NCBI RefSeq assembly: GCF_964355755.1
Contig: NC_092670.1
Coordinates: 18,289,201-18,353,200, forward strand
Length of the DNA: 64,000 nt
Reading direction: 5' to 3'
DNA from: Antedon mediterranea
Lineage: Eukaryota > Echinodermata > Crinoidea > Comatulida > Antedonidae
This document shows, one piece after another, positions 12,101-24,400 of the stretch. Each line of letters opens with the position of its first letter. Position 1 is the stretch's first letter. The notes beneath the pieces are model-generated. The model was given only the letters and a program-made list of their open reading frames with translations, had not been told where the DNA came from and did no database searches. Position numbers and translations under genes: made by a program.

Positions 12101-15100
12101 TATACCGTTTATTTTTCATACGGCCAATTGTCTTAAGCTCTGTCTACACTATCAAAAAAGTGCGATGTGCAAAAATATGATAGTAATATGCCCAAATACG
12201 GTTGTGATATGACATCATTACGTCCATATATGGGCACATCAGATTTTTTTGTCACATAAAGTTTGATAGTGTAGACAGAGATTTATGATAGAATGAGACA
12301 TACATTTGAAGAGTATTGTTAGATTATGAAGCAAGAGAAAAGAATTCTGAAATACCTTGGTGTCTGGTGTCTAAATTGAGGTGACGGCTGTCTGTAATTT
12401 TGACCGGGCCCTTGAGGTGGGCCTGGGAACCTTGGTCTTGTTTGGCCTAGGTTCATTCCAGGTTGATTTAGTAAATGTGGTCTATGCTGGTTTGAATGTT
12501 GGTGTTGCTGCTGGTGCATGGGTGGAGTGGTGAACCTAGGCTGTTGTTGCTGTGGCCGGTAGTTTGGTTGTTGTTGGGGTGTATGAAACTCTGCCCTGGG
12601 TCTATGCTGTTGATTTGGGATTGGTGGTCGCATCTGGTGTGGTTGCTATTGTGTATTAAGATCAAAACAATATTTGCAATCATTTAAAAACTAATCGATG
12701 CACTGATTATGTTTAAATAACATAACGGTATAAAACTTGTTTTAAATAATGTGTACACTGGACCTACGGTATATAATCCTTATCCGAGCAGACTTGTTCT
12801 ACCACTAGAACTATGGAGTGAGTGTGAGCCTTGAACCATTGCCAATGTTATGGCTACATTCTTACGGCTACACTGTCTTAACCGCTCGGCCATTCACTCA
12901 AGTATGAATTTAACGGTTTGATATTTATTATCAGGAATTAATAAAAATCAAACTTCCCTCTAATTATTTGGCGTACATTTTATACTATGTTGTAATGATT
13001 TATTTATTCATAGAGTAAACACAGGCTGAAATTACGTTACAGCGCTGATTGAACAAGGATATCAACATCATAAAATAATTTAAAAAACAGAAAGGTGTAG
13101 GAGAAAGTATCCTACCTGCATTCTAGGTTGAAATGAATTCTGCTGCGGCATCTGATTGTCTGGTACCCTCTGTGAAGGGGGACTAAAATGATGTGAAGGG
13201 GCATTGAAATTATGTGAAGAGGAGACTGCTGGTTGGTGGTCTCTGTAATGTTGTTGCCCTAAAGTAATAATTGAAAAAATTCAATTTGTATAAAGAGAAT
13301 GTATTTTTTCAGGAAATCATATTATCAAGAATTAATTTATAAAACTGTACTGTATTGTGATATGATTGGTTCTTAAGTAAATACTTCAGATTATTATTTT
13401 TATATATTAAATACTACTTTTAAGCAAATATATGGCAGCCATTTTAGGAAGTACCTGGCTTTTCCACATCATTTTGTTGCCTAGTTGGCTCTCTAGTACT
13501 TTAATAGTATATGTAGGATAGATTTATAAGACAACATAATATTTAATCATGTAAAAATAAGAATTGTAAGATTCAATAAAGGCTAACCTTGTTGAGGGTT
13601 TGTCCATGTTTGTGATGGGGTCAGCCTTGGAGCTTGGGTCCATGATGATACGGGCGATTCTTGCTGTCTATTAATATAATTTTCAGGTGCTCTGTTCTGA
13701 TTCTGAAAAAAAAAACACAACAAAGTTATAAACTGGAAGTAAGAAATGCAAATTAAAACATAAATCAATATACAACAAACCCATACAGTTGTCATAAACA
13801 AAATATGATATCAAATTTTACTTACTGGTAACCCAGGGACATTTGTAGTTGATGATGTCACAATGCCAGGAACTTGCTGATTTTGGTTATTCCAAGTTTG
13901 ACCTGTAGAAAAGGAAAAATATTTGTCAACAATAAGGATGAATTTGGGCTCACTTGTCTAGGTTAAATCTAGCCTTTGTGCATGGGTTTGAGTCTTGCTG
14001 TTACATGCTAATAATCTGCTGTGGCGGCAAATCCGGTGCGGATGCAGCAGAACGGATCATATTTTTACTACACACCTGGTGCTGCTGACATGAGTCTTAC
14101 TATAGAAGAACTTTGGAATATCAAAAGTATTTGGTACAATTATGAGAGCAGCTTAAAGAGAGCTATAAAAGTGATAACATACCTTGTGATGATACTTGTA
14201 CTGTTCCTTTAAAGTGAGGATTAATGTGAATCTTGTTAGGCTGCTGATTAGGCTCAGATTTATGAACAACAGCACTCATTGACGATGATGGTGGGTGCAT
14301 TGGTAGACGCTGGTGGGGGGTAGGTTGCCTTGGTGGGGTTTGAATCAGAGGTGGGTTTTGCATCAATGGCGGCCTTGGCTGATGCATCTGTGGTCTTATA
14401 TGGCGTTGTTCCTGCTGGTCAAACATCGTAGGGTTCATTCCCATAGGAACGCCCTGTGGTCCAATCTGTGGGCCACCCTGTGGTAGGTTCCGTCGTCTAT
14501 CGTGATTAAGAATCGGTCTACACGGAAATCTCATGCGAGAAAGATTTCCAATATTGTCACCACCAGGACCACAAGTTTGGAAATTGTCACAACGACCTCC
14601 ACGTTGCGAGAAGCCACCACGCTGTTGGTTCCCACGCTGATGCCCATAACCACCACGGCCTCCTCGCCGGTTGCGCTTTGATTGTTTCTCTTCTTCTTTC
14701 TTTCGATTGAATTCATCTAGCTTTTCCTTTGCTTCTTGACTTAACTCTGAAAACAATAAAAAAAAATAAATAAAGTTAAAACAAAATGTCTTTAATAGCT
14801 TAATTTTGAAACCTGAATAATAAAAATGTTCAAATTCTCAAATATACCTAATGTTTCTGGAATATCTCGTTTACTGCGAACAGATGGTTTTACTGCAACA
14901 GATGGCTGACGCTCCGACTTAAATCGTCCCCTACCAGATTCTTCTTTCTCATCCTCTTCCTCCTCCTCACTTTCACTTGATTCACTTTTATTTGCGTCAT
15001 CAATATTTTCTTCTACAGGTTCTTCTTGTGTATCTACTTTGACGTTGTCATCTTCAGCAAGTTCCTTAGAAAAAAATTTAATTATTGCACATTATTTTTA

Positions 15101-16770
15101 TTAAATATATAATGAGGCCAAAGATTTTTTTTTTTGCCTGAGCAAAGTATAAAAAAAGGGTGAGTTTGTTTAATTGTTTGAGGGAGCAACTCTCAACACA
15201 AAGTAAGACTAGCTATTTACAATAAACTTACCCGAGTTTTTTCTTGAATCGGTTCTTCATATCGTTCTTGCGTTTCTTTTTCTGGTTCGCCTTTAAAATT
15301 ACTCTCTGTCGTTGCGTCCAAATCCTCATCAAAGTCATCGAAAGCTTCATTAGTAATATCAATATCTAATACATCTTCTGTTCCTGAACCATTTACAACT
15401 GAGTCAAACGTCTTATCAGCCAATTGGCTTGGCACTGTGTGATCCTTTGATGAGTCCAAAAAATCATCCACTTCCGTTTCATCATCATCATCATTGTTAA
15501 ATTTCCCTACATTGCTAATGAACTCTTCCTCTTCAGTATTTGTAAGACTGTCAATGTGGTCTGTTCCATTTCCATCTAAGGGTAGTTCATCATTGGTTGT
15601 AGTTGTATCGTCATTCCAGGCATTGTCTTCACTATCACTGAGACCTAATAGTGCTGCTTCATCTAACTCATCATCAGATTGATCTCCTTTGGTCTGGTAA
15701 AAATAATCATATATATTATTTTAATTTTCTTTTTACAGCCATTTGTCTATTTCGATACCTTTCGGGGACTAATATTGGTGAAGAGGACAAGAATTTTTTG
15801 CCAAATTTACAGAACAAGAAAATCAAATCGAGAAAATAAAAGGTGGGAAAATTGGTGGGAAAATTGGCTGGAATTTAGGACCTCAAAAAATGGTAGTACA
15901 GTATACAATACTATAGTACTTTCAGGTAGTCAACTGTTTTGTTAAACTTTAGGCTGGGTAGAGGGCCTCAAAATAAGCTTTAGGGTCAGTAAACGACCGA
16001 CCTTGAAGGTAGAAAACATTTAAGGAAATGCCTGATTCCTTTAATTACAAGTTCAACATTGTCAATGTCAATGTTTTAAGAAAGGACGAAATTATAGTTT
16101 CACGGTCCATTGTCAATATTCTTTTTTTTCACTATTTTTTTAACGTAGATGTGTAATTACTAATAAAAAAAAAACATGAATATAAAGTACAAAATAATTG
16201 TTAATAATCTCAATAAAAGAAATCATTGTGTAAGTATCTATCGCCAGCAATACCTTTTTAATTAGTAAATCATCTTGGAGGAGCTCATCGTCGCTGTCCC
16301 ATGAATTAAAATTTCTCTTTCGACTTCTCCTTCGTGGATCAGAATCATCTACGATGAGAAAAAGCACAAATTAATAATTTTTATAAAGATTAAAAAATTC
16401 AATTTTCAAGCTATTTTCTCCATTTTAAATTTATTCCTCGTAACCCAACTAGGCCTAGGCCTAGCCTAGCCTAGGCCCTAGCTAGGAGTATAAGTAGGTA
16501 GCTATGTATATTTATATAGGCCCTAGGAGCAACCAAATAGTTTATATGATACCAGACCTCGGCTACACAATGAAAATATAGGCCAAGTACTAGCTAGCAG
16601 TTAAAGGCTAGGCCCTTTATGCAGGTATTTAGGCCTAACAATAGACTGGACTAGATAGACAGGACAGCAGGAGGAGAGGGTACAATGTGAAGCACGCGAA
16701 CACAAAGCTGGCCTAGAAATTACACACAATTATGAAGATATAACTGGGGCTTACCATCAATTTCCGTCAT
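9195..16770 (-). CDS. RBM33: RBM33-like RNA-binding protein, complete, 15 coding exons
   Basis: Coding exons, 5' to 3': 16770-16755, 16348-16254, 15693-15232, 15064-14848, 14746-14183, 13902-13826, 13702-13588, 13258-13116, 12645-12356, 12057-11883, 11608-11021, 10888-10790, 10653-9964, 9652-9564, 9246-9195. All introns are GT-AG and all phases join, giving about 1223 aa (human RBM33 is near 1170). Landmarks: an acidic N-terminus with RKRNFNSWDSDDELLQDDLL; IPETLELSQEAK followed by RG-rich sequence (about 258-290); INPHFKGTV (438-446); a basic coiled segment starting IEEQKKLREEI; long Q/P/H-rich stretches; RG repeats; and a C-terminal RRM with VLIEGL (1152-1157) and RKAFVTF (1186-1192), ending in MINVSLIPAT. 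In vertebrates RBM33 is a nuclear RNA-binding protein linked to mRNA export and m6A removal; that role is known for the family, not shown here. The RRM is split over the last three exons. Confidence 0.93.
9812..9915. mobile_element. Palindromic MITE, family 1, copy 2
   Basis: Arms CAGTATCAAACTTTGTG and TTTGATAGTGTAGACAGAGC enclose CCATATATGGACATGATAATG. It lies in the intron between the last two-but-one and penultimate RBM33 exons, ending about 50 bp from the 9964 splice donor. Confidence 0.75.
11722..11838. mobile_element. Palindromic MITE, family 1, copy 3
   Basis: Left arm TTCAAACTAGTTTGAT lacks the outer terminus; the right arm GTTTGATAGTGTAGACAGAGC is intact. It ends about 45 bp from the splice donor at 11883 in the RBM33-like gene. 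Confidence 0.7.
12135..12284. mobile_element. Palindromic MITE, family 1, copy 4
   Basis: Both termini are present: AAGCTCTGTCTACACTATCA on the left and TGATAGTGTAGACAGAG on the right, with TCCATATATGGGCACATCA inside. It occupies half of a roughly 300-bp RBM33 intron. Confidence 0.85.
12751..12902 (-). mobile_element. tRNA-derived SINE, truncated copy
   Basis: On the minus strand it starts TTGAGTGAATGGCCGAGCGG (A-box-like TGGCCGAGCGG), then ATGGTTCAAGGCTCAC (B-box-like), then a tail shared with the longer plus-strand copy at 20869 (CTAGTGGTAGAAC, GATAAGGA, CCGTAGGTC). It lacks the 3' part. It sits in an RBM33 intron. Confidence 0.65.
13455..13490 (-). other. Possible 36-nt cassette exon in the RBM33-like gene
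   Basis: Between the exons at 13588 and 13258, the minus strand offers an AG at 13492-13491 and a GT at 13454-13453 enclosing 36 nt. Inserted at this phase-1 junction it would keep the frame and add EPTRQQNDVEKP with a G/E change at the join. The acceptor has a poor pyrimidine tract, so this is only a possibility. Confidence 0.2.
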
Positions 16771-18116
16771 TTCTGTAATCTTCAACTTTATTTTAGTGAT
16801 TTTCAGCATCCATATCTGTTCAATTATATCAATTTATTAACTTAAATACGGATTATTTTTCAACAAAAACAAACCAGCAGAGATACGCGAGTTTTCGAGG
16901 TACTTACCGAGATTAAAATGCGCCACCAATAGGCCAGACTTTTTTTTCAATTTTTTTGTATTGGCGTTTTTTTAAAAACTTCATATTTTTGCGACTCAAT
17001 TTTATGTTTATCTAATTTCATTAATTTGAAAAAAAAAAAAATTTTCGTAATATGAAATTTAAGGAAACAAAAAAGAGTAGGCCTATAATATAAGTATGTC
17101 TTTACAACCATAAAATTGTGTCCTAATAATAATAAAAACAAACACAAAAATAAATTTGAGAACAGTAGTAGTTTCAAAGATGTACAGTTTAATTTTTTTT
17201 TCAATATTCTTTTCAAAATCAAATACATTGTAAAACAGACAATAATTATATTGTTGAGACCTGAAATAGTTACTTTGTTATGTATGCAACAAATAAACCC
17301 AGTTTAAAGTAGTATTCGAGTGAACATGGCCACATAGATGGCTGCAGCCGCTTGCTCAAGTTAGTGTTTATAACGAACGACCGACCAACCGCACATAATG
17401 CATAATTTACATATTAAAATGTACATTCAATTACATTCAATATGTGGGCTTGTAAATGAAGGACTAGAAAATAAAATTCCCAAATAAAATATTTAACTCA
17501 AGTAAAACAAAGTAATAAATTAAAAATAAATATTCTTGAGGAATATAAATAAAATATAAAAATCATAAAAATGTAACAAACATACTTAAATGTAAAATAA
17601 ATAGTAAGAAACTGATGTGTATATTTAACCCTTTCAGTGCTTATACTAAGCATTAATATTACAATACAAAAAATATAAAATTATTATCACAGTACTGGAC
17701 TGCTAGAAATTATAATTTAAATTATATTCTTTAAACATATTTATGCAAATATTTTGCACATTCTTGATCAGCTGGTTATTTATGTTTGTCCATAATTATA
17801 TATTATAAAAAAATTATCTGTCCAATTTTTGAATTTTAAAAATAATTTTTGAAAAACAAATTAAAAAATCATAAGTTGCCATCATAATAAGATACTGTAT
17901 AAGTAAATCATTGTCATTTAATTGAATATAACAAGAATGAACATGCATAGAACAAATTTGCACTGAGATATGCACTCTTGATGTCTCATGGGTTCAATGG
18001 AGTATTTATTGAATACCATGTGACCCACAATCATCCAATCAAATGACAAGGATCTATCATAACATATTTAGGTATGTAACTAGGTTAAATATGTAACATT
18101 ATTAGTATCTTGTCAG

Positions 18117-18122
18117 TTTATT
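18117..18122 (-). terminator. Candidate polyadenylation signal of PHGDH
   Basis: AATAAA on the minus strand about 285 bp beyond the PHGDH stop codon. A second AATAAA lies at 18005-18010. Which one is used cannot be told from sequence alone. Confidence 0.35.
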
Positions 18123-18218
18123 AAATATGTTTGTATAATTATTGGTCCTGTTTTTTTGGGTCCTAATAACTGTGATTTTTTTATGCAACTATACAATGTA
18201 TTTCTACAACTTGGTCTT

Positions 18219-18373
18219 AAAACTCTGTCTACACAATCAATCTTTATGTGAAAACAAAATGTGATGTGCCCATTTATGGACATGATGATGTCATACCACT
18301 GCCATATTTGGGCATAACACTACCATATTTGGGCACATCACACTTTTTGACAGTGTACTGTAGACAAGGCTTA
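18219..18373. mobile_element. Palindromic MITE, family 1, copy 5
   Basis: Ends AAACTCTGTCTACACAATCA and GTAGACAAGGCTT, with ATGTGCCCATTTATGGACAT inside. It begins only about 33 bp after the PHGDH stop codon, so it probably forms part of that mRNA's 3' untranslated region. Confidence 0.75.
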
Positions 18374-18405
18374 AGATGGCATCACATCATTTCATATGTT
18401 AACTG

Positions 18406-21400
18406 TTAGAGCGAGAGTTGTGTTGTAAAAGTTGTTTGTCCATTCAGGCTCTCTGGGTTTGGTAAGGGCGAGACAAGCTGTAAATAACCCCATGATCCAT
18501 CAGTCCTACCACAGGTTGATGTAAATGACAGGATTTGATTGGCTCCTGCACCTGAAAATAATAATAATAATGTTCAATTTATATAGCGTAATATGCAGGG
18601 CGCCTCTAAGCGCTGAACAATCAACAGAAAAAAAGCACAGAATTAATTAAATGTATAAAAATAAATAACAGAATTAAAATAAACCAATTTTTATTTAATT
18701 GAATGGTTAATACCATTTGGAATAACCAGGAGTAATAGGCTATAATTCTAAATATTGAAATTGTTCGTAAACTTTTTCAACAAAGAATTATGTATTAATA
18801 TTCATCCTTTTTTTAAAAAAACCATGCTTTTCAAGAAGTTAACTGTAAATAACACACTAGATTTGTTTTAATTATTAATACATTTTTATCATTTTATTTT
18901 CGACAAGTAAAATGTTGTTTAAATATTGTTTCATGTATATCCTCACTTCAATTGAATACAAGACTGAAGCTCTGTCTACACTATCAAACTAGTTTGACCA
19001 AAAAAGTGTGATGTGCCTAAATATGGTAGTGATATGTCAAAATATGGTAGTGATATGACATCATCATGTCCATATATGGGCACATAGCATTTTTTTGTCA
19101 CATAAAGTTTGATATTGTAGACACAGCTTCAGTCAAGTTTAGAGGGTGAGCTTATAACAGAGGACCAAAATGGTTTGTTTTTTTAAGGTGTAATTTGTTC
19201 AGTTAGAAGTTAGTTTACTTACCAGCTAAAGAAGCCAGGACCTCAGCTGGAGCTGCTTGTGTCTTGTACAGTAACAAATGCCCAGCAAGCACAGCAGGGC
19301 CTTGGAATGTTGACCCATCAATCTCACATAATACTGGTGATGTTCCCATAACAGTGCCACTCAGCTTACAACTGATTGCACCTGCGGTTGCGACTACTGA
19401 CACAGCGTTTGACAGGTTTGATGGCGCTAACTCGATGTGCTCCGTAACTGCCTATAAATATTTGTTGAAATATAAAAATAAATGAGTGTTTAAAAAAATA
19501 ATAATATGTAACGCTCTGTTTACACTATCAAACTAGTTTGACAAAAAAAGTGTGATGTGCCCAAATAAGGTAGCGATATATGCAAATATGGTAGTGATAT
19601 GACATTATCATGTCCATATATGGGCACATTTTTTTGTCACTTAAAGTTTGACAGAGCTTAAGAATATTATGTTATGTCTGAACTTTCCAACAAACAATAC
19701 AGGTACAAGTAATGGAACCGTAAAGTACTCCCTTAATAGGGGTGTTCCCAGTGTATGTAGACATTCCCCATTGTTTGTCTTACATTACAGTGACTCCTTA
19801 ATATGAAAGATTTTACTGTATAACAAATATAATAAAAGCAGCCAGGAAAAGATAAACAAAATAGGTATTTATCTAACTACAACAAAAACTCCACACAGAT
19901 AGTCACGCATTAATCAGGGTTATTCCTTCTCATTTATTTAGTCAATGGCTTTACTTTACAATAAAATTTAATGAAAAAAAACAAAAAGATCGACGTTTCG
20001 GAACCATCATGGAACCATTTTCAAGATCAAGTGATCGAATTATACAGGCCTTCTTTGATGTTAATTAACCAATTAATTAGTATTTCCTTTCACCCATTGG
20101 TGTTTTTGTATTAATTTGTAATGGCTTTCTTGCCAGGTTTAAGATCTACTAACCTGTAGGCCTATTTCTTTAGCAAGCACAGGGGCATTAACTAAGTTAA
20201 CTTTGCTTGATGACTTAGATTTTACCATTCCTGATAACACTGCGGCTGATAAGTATTTCCCAGCATCCTTCAGGTTGTCACCTATCAAGGCAATAAAGGT
20301 CAACAAGTGTAAAGCTCTGTCTACACTATCACACTTGATGTGATATGCCCATATATGGACATGATGATGTCATATCACTACCATATTGGGGCATATGACT
20401 ATCATGGACACATCACACACTAGTTTGATGGTGTAGACAGAGTTTAAGAATAGTGAGCCAAATATTTTAAGACCTGAAAGTACATGCTTGTTAAAAATAT
20501 GATTTGACCTTTGACATTACAGGGTCAAGAAATTAATTTGATATGAGACTATAAAACAAACTCTGGATAAAGTGAGGAAAGCTATTGTGATTCAATATTT
20601 TGATGGCATATAGTTACTATTGCTTACCGTAAGTTATGATTTGCACTTTCGTATCTGCCTTCACAGATCCAACAATGGATGTTGCCAATAAGCCCAGGGC
20701 TTGTCCTAGGTTAACCAGAGGGCGTGTGTCTGGTTCTAAGGCATTACTTAGAGCCTGGGCATTAAGCTGTAGATAAAATGAACACACGAAATATTTACAG
20801 TTAAATTAAGTAAATGAAATGTATAAGAGAGTAATTTATTAGAAAACAGAACAGTATGGGTGATAAAAGCGAGTGAGTGGCAGAGCGGTTAAGACAGTGG
20901 AACCGTAGCCCTTAACATCAGCAAGGGTTCGAGGCTCACTCGCTCCATGGGTCTGGTGGTAGAACGAGAGTCTTTCCAGATAAGGACTATAAACCGTAGG
21001 TCTAGTGTATACATCTAGCTCATGTGCACTTGCTGGACCTACACACCTGCCCCTAGTACCTCTTTCCAGATGAGTAGAGAGTTACCCCAGTGTACTAGTA
21101 CATCACAGCCACTGATCATAACTGGGCCCTCTGGGAGAACAGTCGTTAACTGAAGAGGTCACCCAGTATAAATAATAATAACAAACAAAGCGATAACTGG
21201 TGATTAGGCCTATAACTAAATCTCTGCCTACACTTATCAAACTTTGTGACCAAAAAAATGTGATGTGCCCATATATGGACATGATGATGTCATATCACTA
21301 CCATATGTGAGCACATGATTTCACTTACAGCTCCAAATAGACTTTTACCATTTGAGGCATCTACAAACTGCTGGGCGATTTCTTCAGCGACCCTTATCTG

Positions 21401-24400
21401 CGCCTCTTTGGTGCTGGCACCAAGATGTGGTGTCAGGATCACATTGGGATGTTGGGTCAGAGAGGTCTTGGTAGGTGGTTCCTGAGGATGAAAAAAATTA
21501 AAACAAATTTGATAACATGTACCAATAATCATGACTGTTTTTCCATTTTGTTATTTATCTATCTATAATATTACACAAGGTGGGCAAATTAATAGTAATC
21601 AAAAAAACAAAAGAAAGTACTTGGCAAAATACGTCAGGGAAAACTATATTCGGCGAGAGAGGACTCACTACTTGATATTTCGTTCCATGTTACAGAATGC
21701 AGAGGGCGTGCTATTTAAGTCAGATTCTAATATAATATGCTTTTGTGACATGACCATATCAATTTTCTAGAAAACCAATAGGCATCTTCTGTAAGTATAT
21801 ACATATTTACACTGAAAAATTGAGAATGATAACTTCAAATTTGCAGCCGCTATCATGCTGATAAACAAAGCAAGTACTATACTATATAACCATAGGAGTT
21901 GGTACACACTAGAGTCTTTCTTATGTATTCAACTAAAGACGGGTTCACATATAAGCCATGACAAGTTACACTTTTTTTTTTTTTATTAATGAAAGAAACA
22001 TATATGTTTGCACTTACCTCCACAAACACGTCAAGAGCAGCGCCCCCACACTGACCAGAATCTAATGCTCGTACAAGTGCATCTTCATCGTAGATGCCAC
22101 CTCGTGCTACGTTTAGAACGCGAACTCCTTTCTTACATTTAGCCAAGGACGCATCATTCAACATACCTAGTCAAGAAATTATGTTTTCACTATTAAAGAT
22201 TTCTGATCTAAAATTCTGTTTACACTATCAAACTAGTTTCACAAAAAAGTGTGATATGCCAAAATATGGTAGTGATATAACATCATGTCCATATATGGGC
22301 ACATCACATTTTGTTGTCACATAAAGTTTGATAGTGTAGACAGAGCTAACTGATATTTTTACTGCCCATTGCCCGTGTTAATTATACTCCAATTATAGAG
22401 AAGAAGGGAACGGGGGTGGATAGAGTTAGTGGGTCCAGGATTTGTATTTATATTTAATATTTATAAAGAAAATGTACCTTTTGTTGGAGGAATAAGTGGA
22501 ACATGAACTGTTATGTAATCTGCAACAGGCCAGATGTCTTCAACACTGAGCCACCTGACGTTGAACTCTGCGGCTTCCTCGGCAGACACCAGAGGATCAA
22601 ATCCAATAGTCTGTAGTTAAAAAGAAAGAAATACAGAGTAGGGATCTAAGAAACATTGCTTTACATAAAACCTGACATGATACAAGTAACACATCTTTAA
22701 AGTAATGAGTTCCCCTTTAGTTACGAAAACTATTGATTGGTACACAGATGTATTCAATTGAGAGCAATATAGATTATAGTGAACGATTATTATTTAATTA
22801 ACTTTCAACATTACTCATGTATAATATACAATACAATGTGAAAAGGAGGCAAAATAATTTAAAGAGAATTATCAAAAATTATAATGCAAAGTATGCACAC
22901 ATTAATAAATTACAAAATATTAAATGAAATACCTTCATGCCAAAAGACTGCATACGTGCTGCGACCTCGCGACCTATCCTTCCAAGACCGATGATAGCCA
23001 AAGTTTTCCCGTACAACTCTGTTCCCATGTACTCCTTACGGTCCCATCTCCCTTCTCTCATCGACATGTGGGCTTGTGGTATATGTCTAGATTTATAAAT
23101 TCAAATTTTATTTTAAAGACTCCAACAATAACAGACACTCCAGGGTCTGACTTAATTCCACATTGTTTACACTGATTTGATGTGGACAAAAAGTGGCTGT
23201 GGCTCAAATGTTTACCTTTAATTTATTTAAGAATATTTTTGGTTAATCCATTAATTTGCATAATATTGTAAACTATTTCCATGGTTTAGCAAACATTGAA
23301 ATAAACAGTAAGATTTGTAAAAAGTAGAATTTATGGCACATTAGACGAGCTGTAGCTTGCTTGCCTTCCAATCCCAAGGTCTAGGGTCCAATCATGTCCT
23401 AGTGCTAGGGTTGTACTCTTTCTACTCCGTTCCCTAAGCCTTCAAAATGAGTCTTTAGTTTTATATTGTTTGAAGGTTTGCATGGGCGAATGACGATATA
23501 GTTTCCTGTAAATGGCGATTGCTTGTTGAATGTGTATGAAATTTGATAAAAACCCAACTCACCTGGCAAGTGCGCATATTAATGCACAGGTGTGTTCCAC
23601 CGCACTGATCGTGTTGCCACCAGGTGTACTAAAAATAAACAACAATAGTAAATAGTTATACAAATACAGACGGATTGCTACTTTTTAGAGGTTTTAAACT
23701 CTAAAATGTATTAATGTTGATAGAATTAATATTATACTAATGTAAAAAGGCAGGTCTTGCATTTAGCTCTCTCTGCAGCAGAATCTGTATACTGTAAGTA
23801 GGTAAAATAAGAATTTAAATATGGCATTTTTCACTTAAAAAAAAAAAATAATTTCACTTACAAAAAGACATGTTTATTTTAACCAAAAACCATTGTCTGA
23901 CAGACAATTTAAGTTTTTTTTGCTTTAATTTTTCAGCTAAATAAGTTTTTTTTCGATCCAGTTTTTGGTCAAAGTGAATAACGGCATATTTAAAAAAAAT
24001 GTGAAAAAAAAAAAAATTTTAGGGGGACAATAAATCTTTAAGTGTCTAACAATGTTCACAATTATTTTACCAGATTCAGTTAGGTAACCTTGTCTTGATT
24101 AAGGCTACATCTTTATCTGATTGATTGACATTTTTTCCAAGGCATATTGGTAAGTACACTGTACCATTTTAACAACAAGAAATTCTAAGAAGCTATAAAA
24201 ACATTATTCAACAAATTATTTAAAATCTCATAAATTAATCAGTAAAATTTGTTTTATTTGATAGGGTAATTAAACTTATGTAAGAAATATGTTTAAATAT
24301 GATAAGAGTTTTTAACAATGTAAATACAGTACATAGTAGTAGTAAGTACTCGTAGGATCAAAGTATTAGGGACATATGGATGATGCAATAACAACAAGGA

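Larger units (their letters stand above)
16771..18405. other. Interval between the RBM33-like start and the PHGDH stop
   Basis: Holds the 5' flank of the RBM33-like gene (roughly 16771-17000) and the 3' flank of PHGDH, both on the minus strand. A family 1 MITE lies at 18219-18373. No other gene is seen; the short ORFs here are poly-Lys or poly-Phe noise from A/T runs. Confidence 0.6.

Noticed and set aside
20869-20945. Functional tRNA gene on the plus strand
   Set aside because: Has A and B boxes, but the arms do not fold as a proper tRNA and the sequence continues into a SINE body with a repeated tail.
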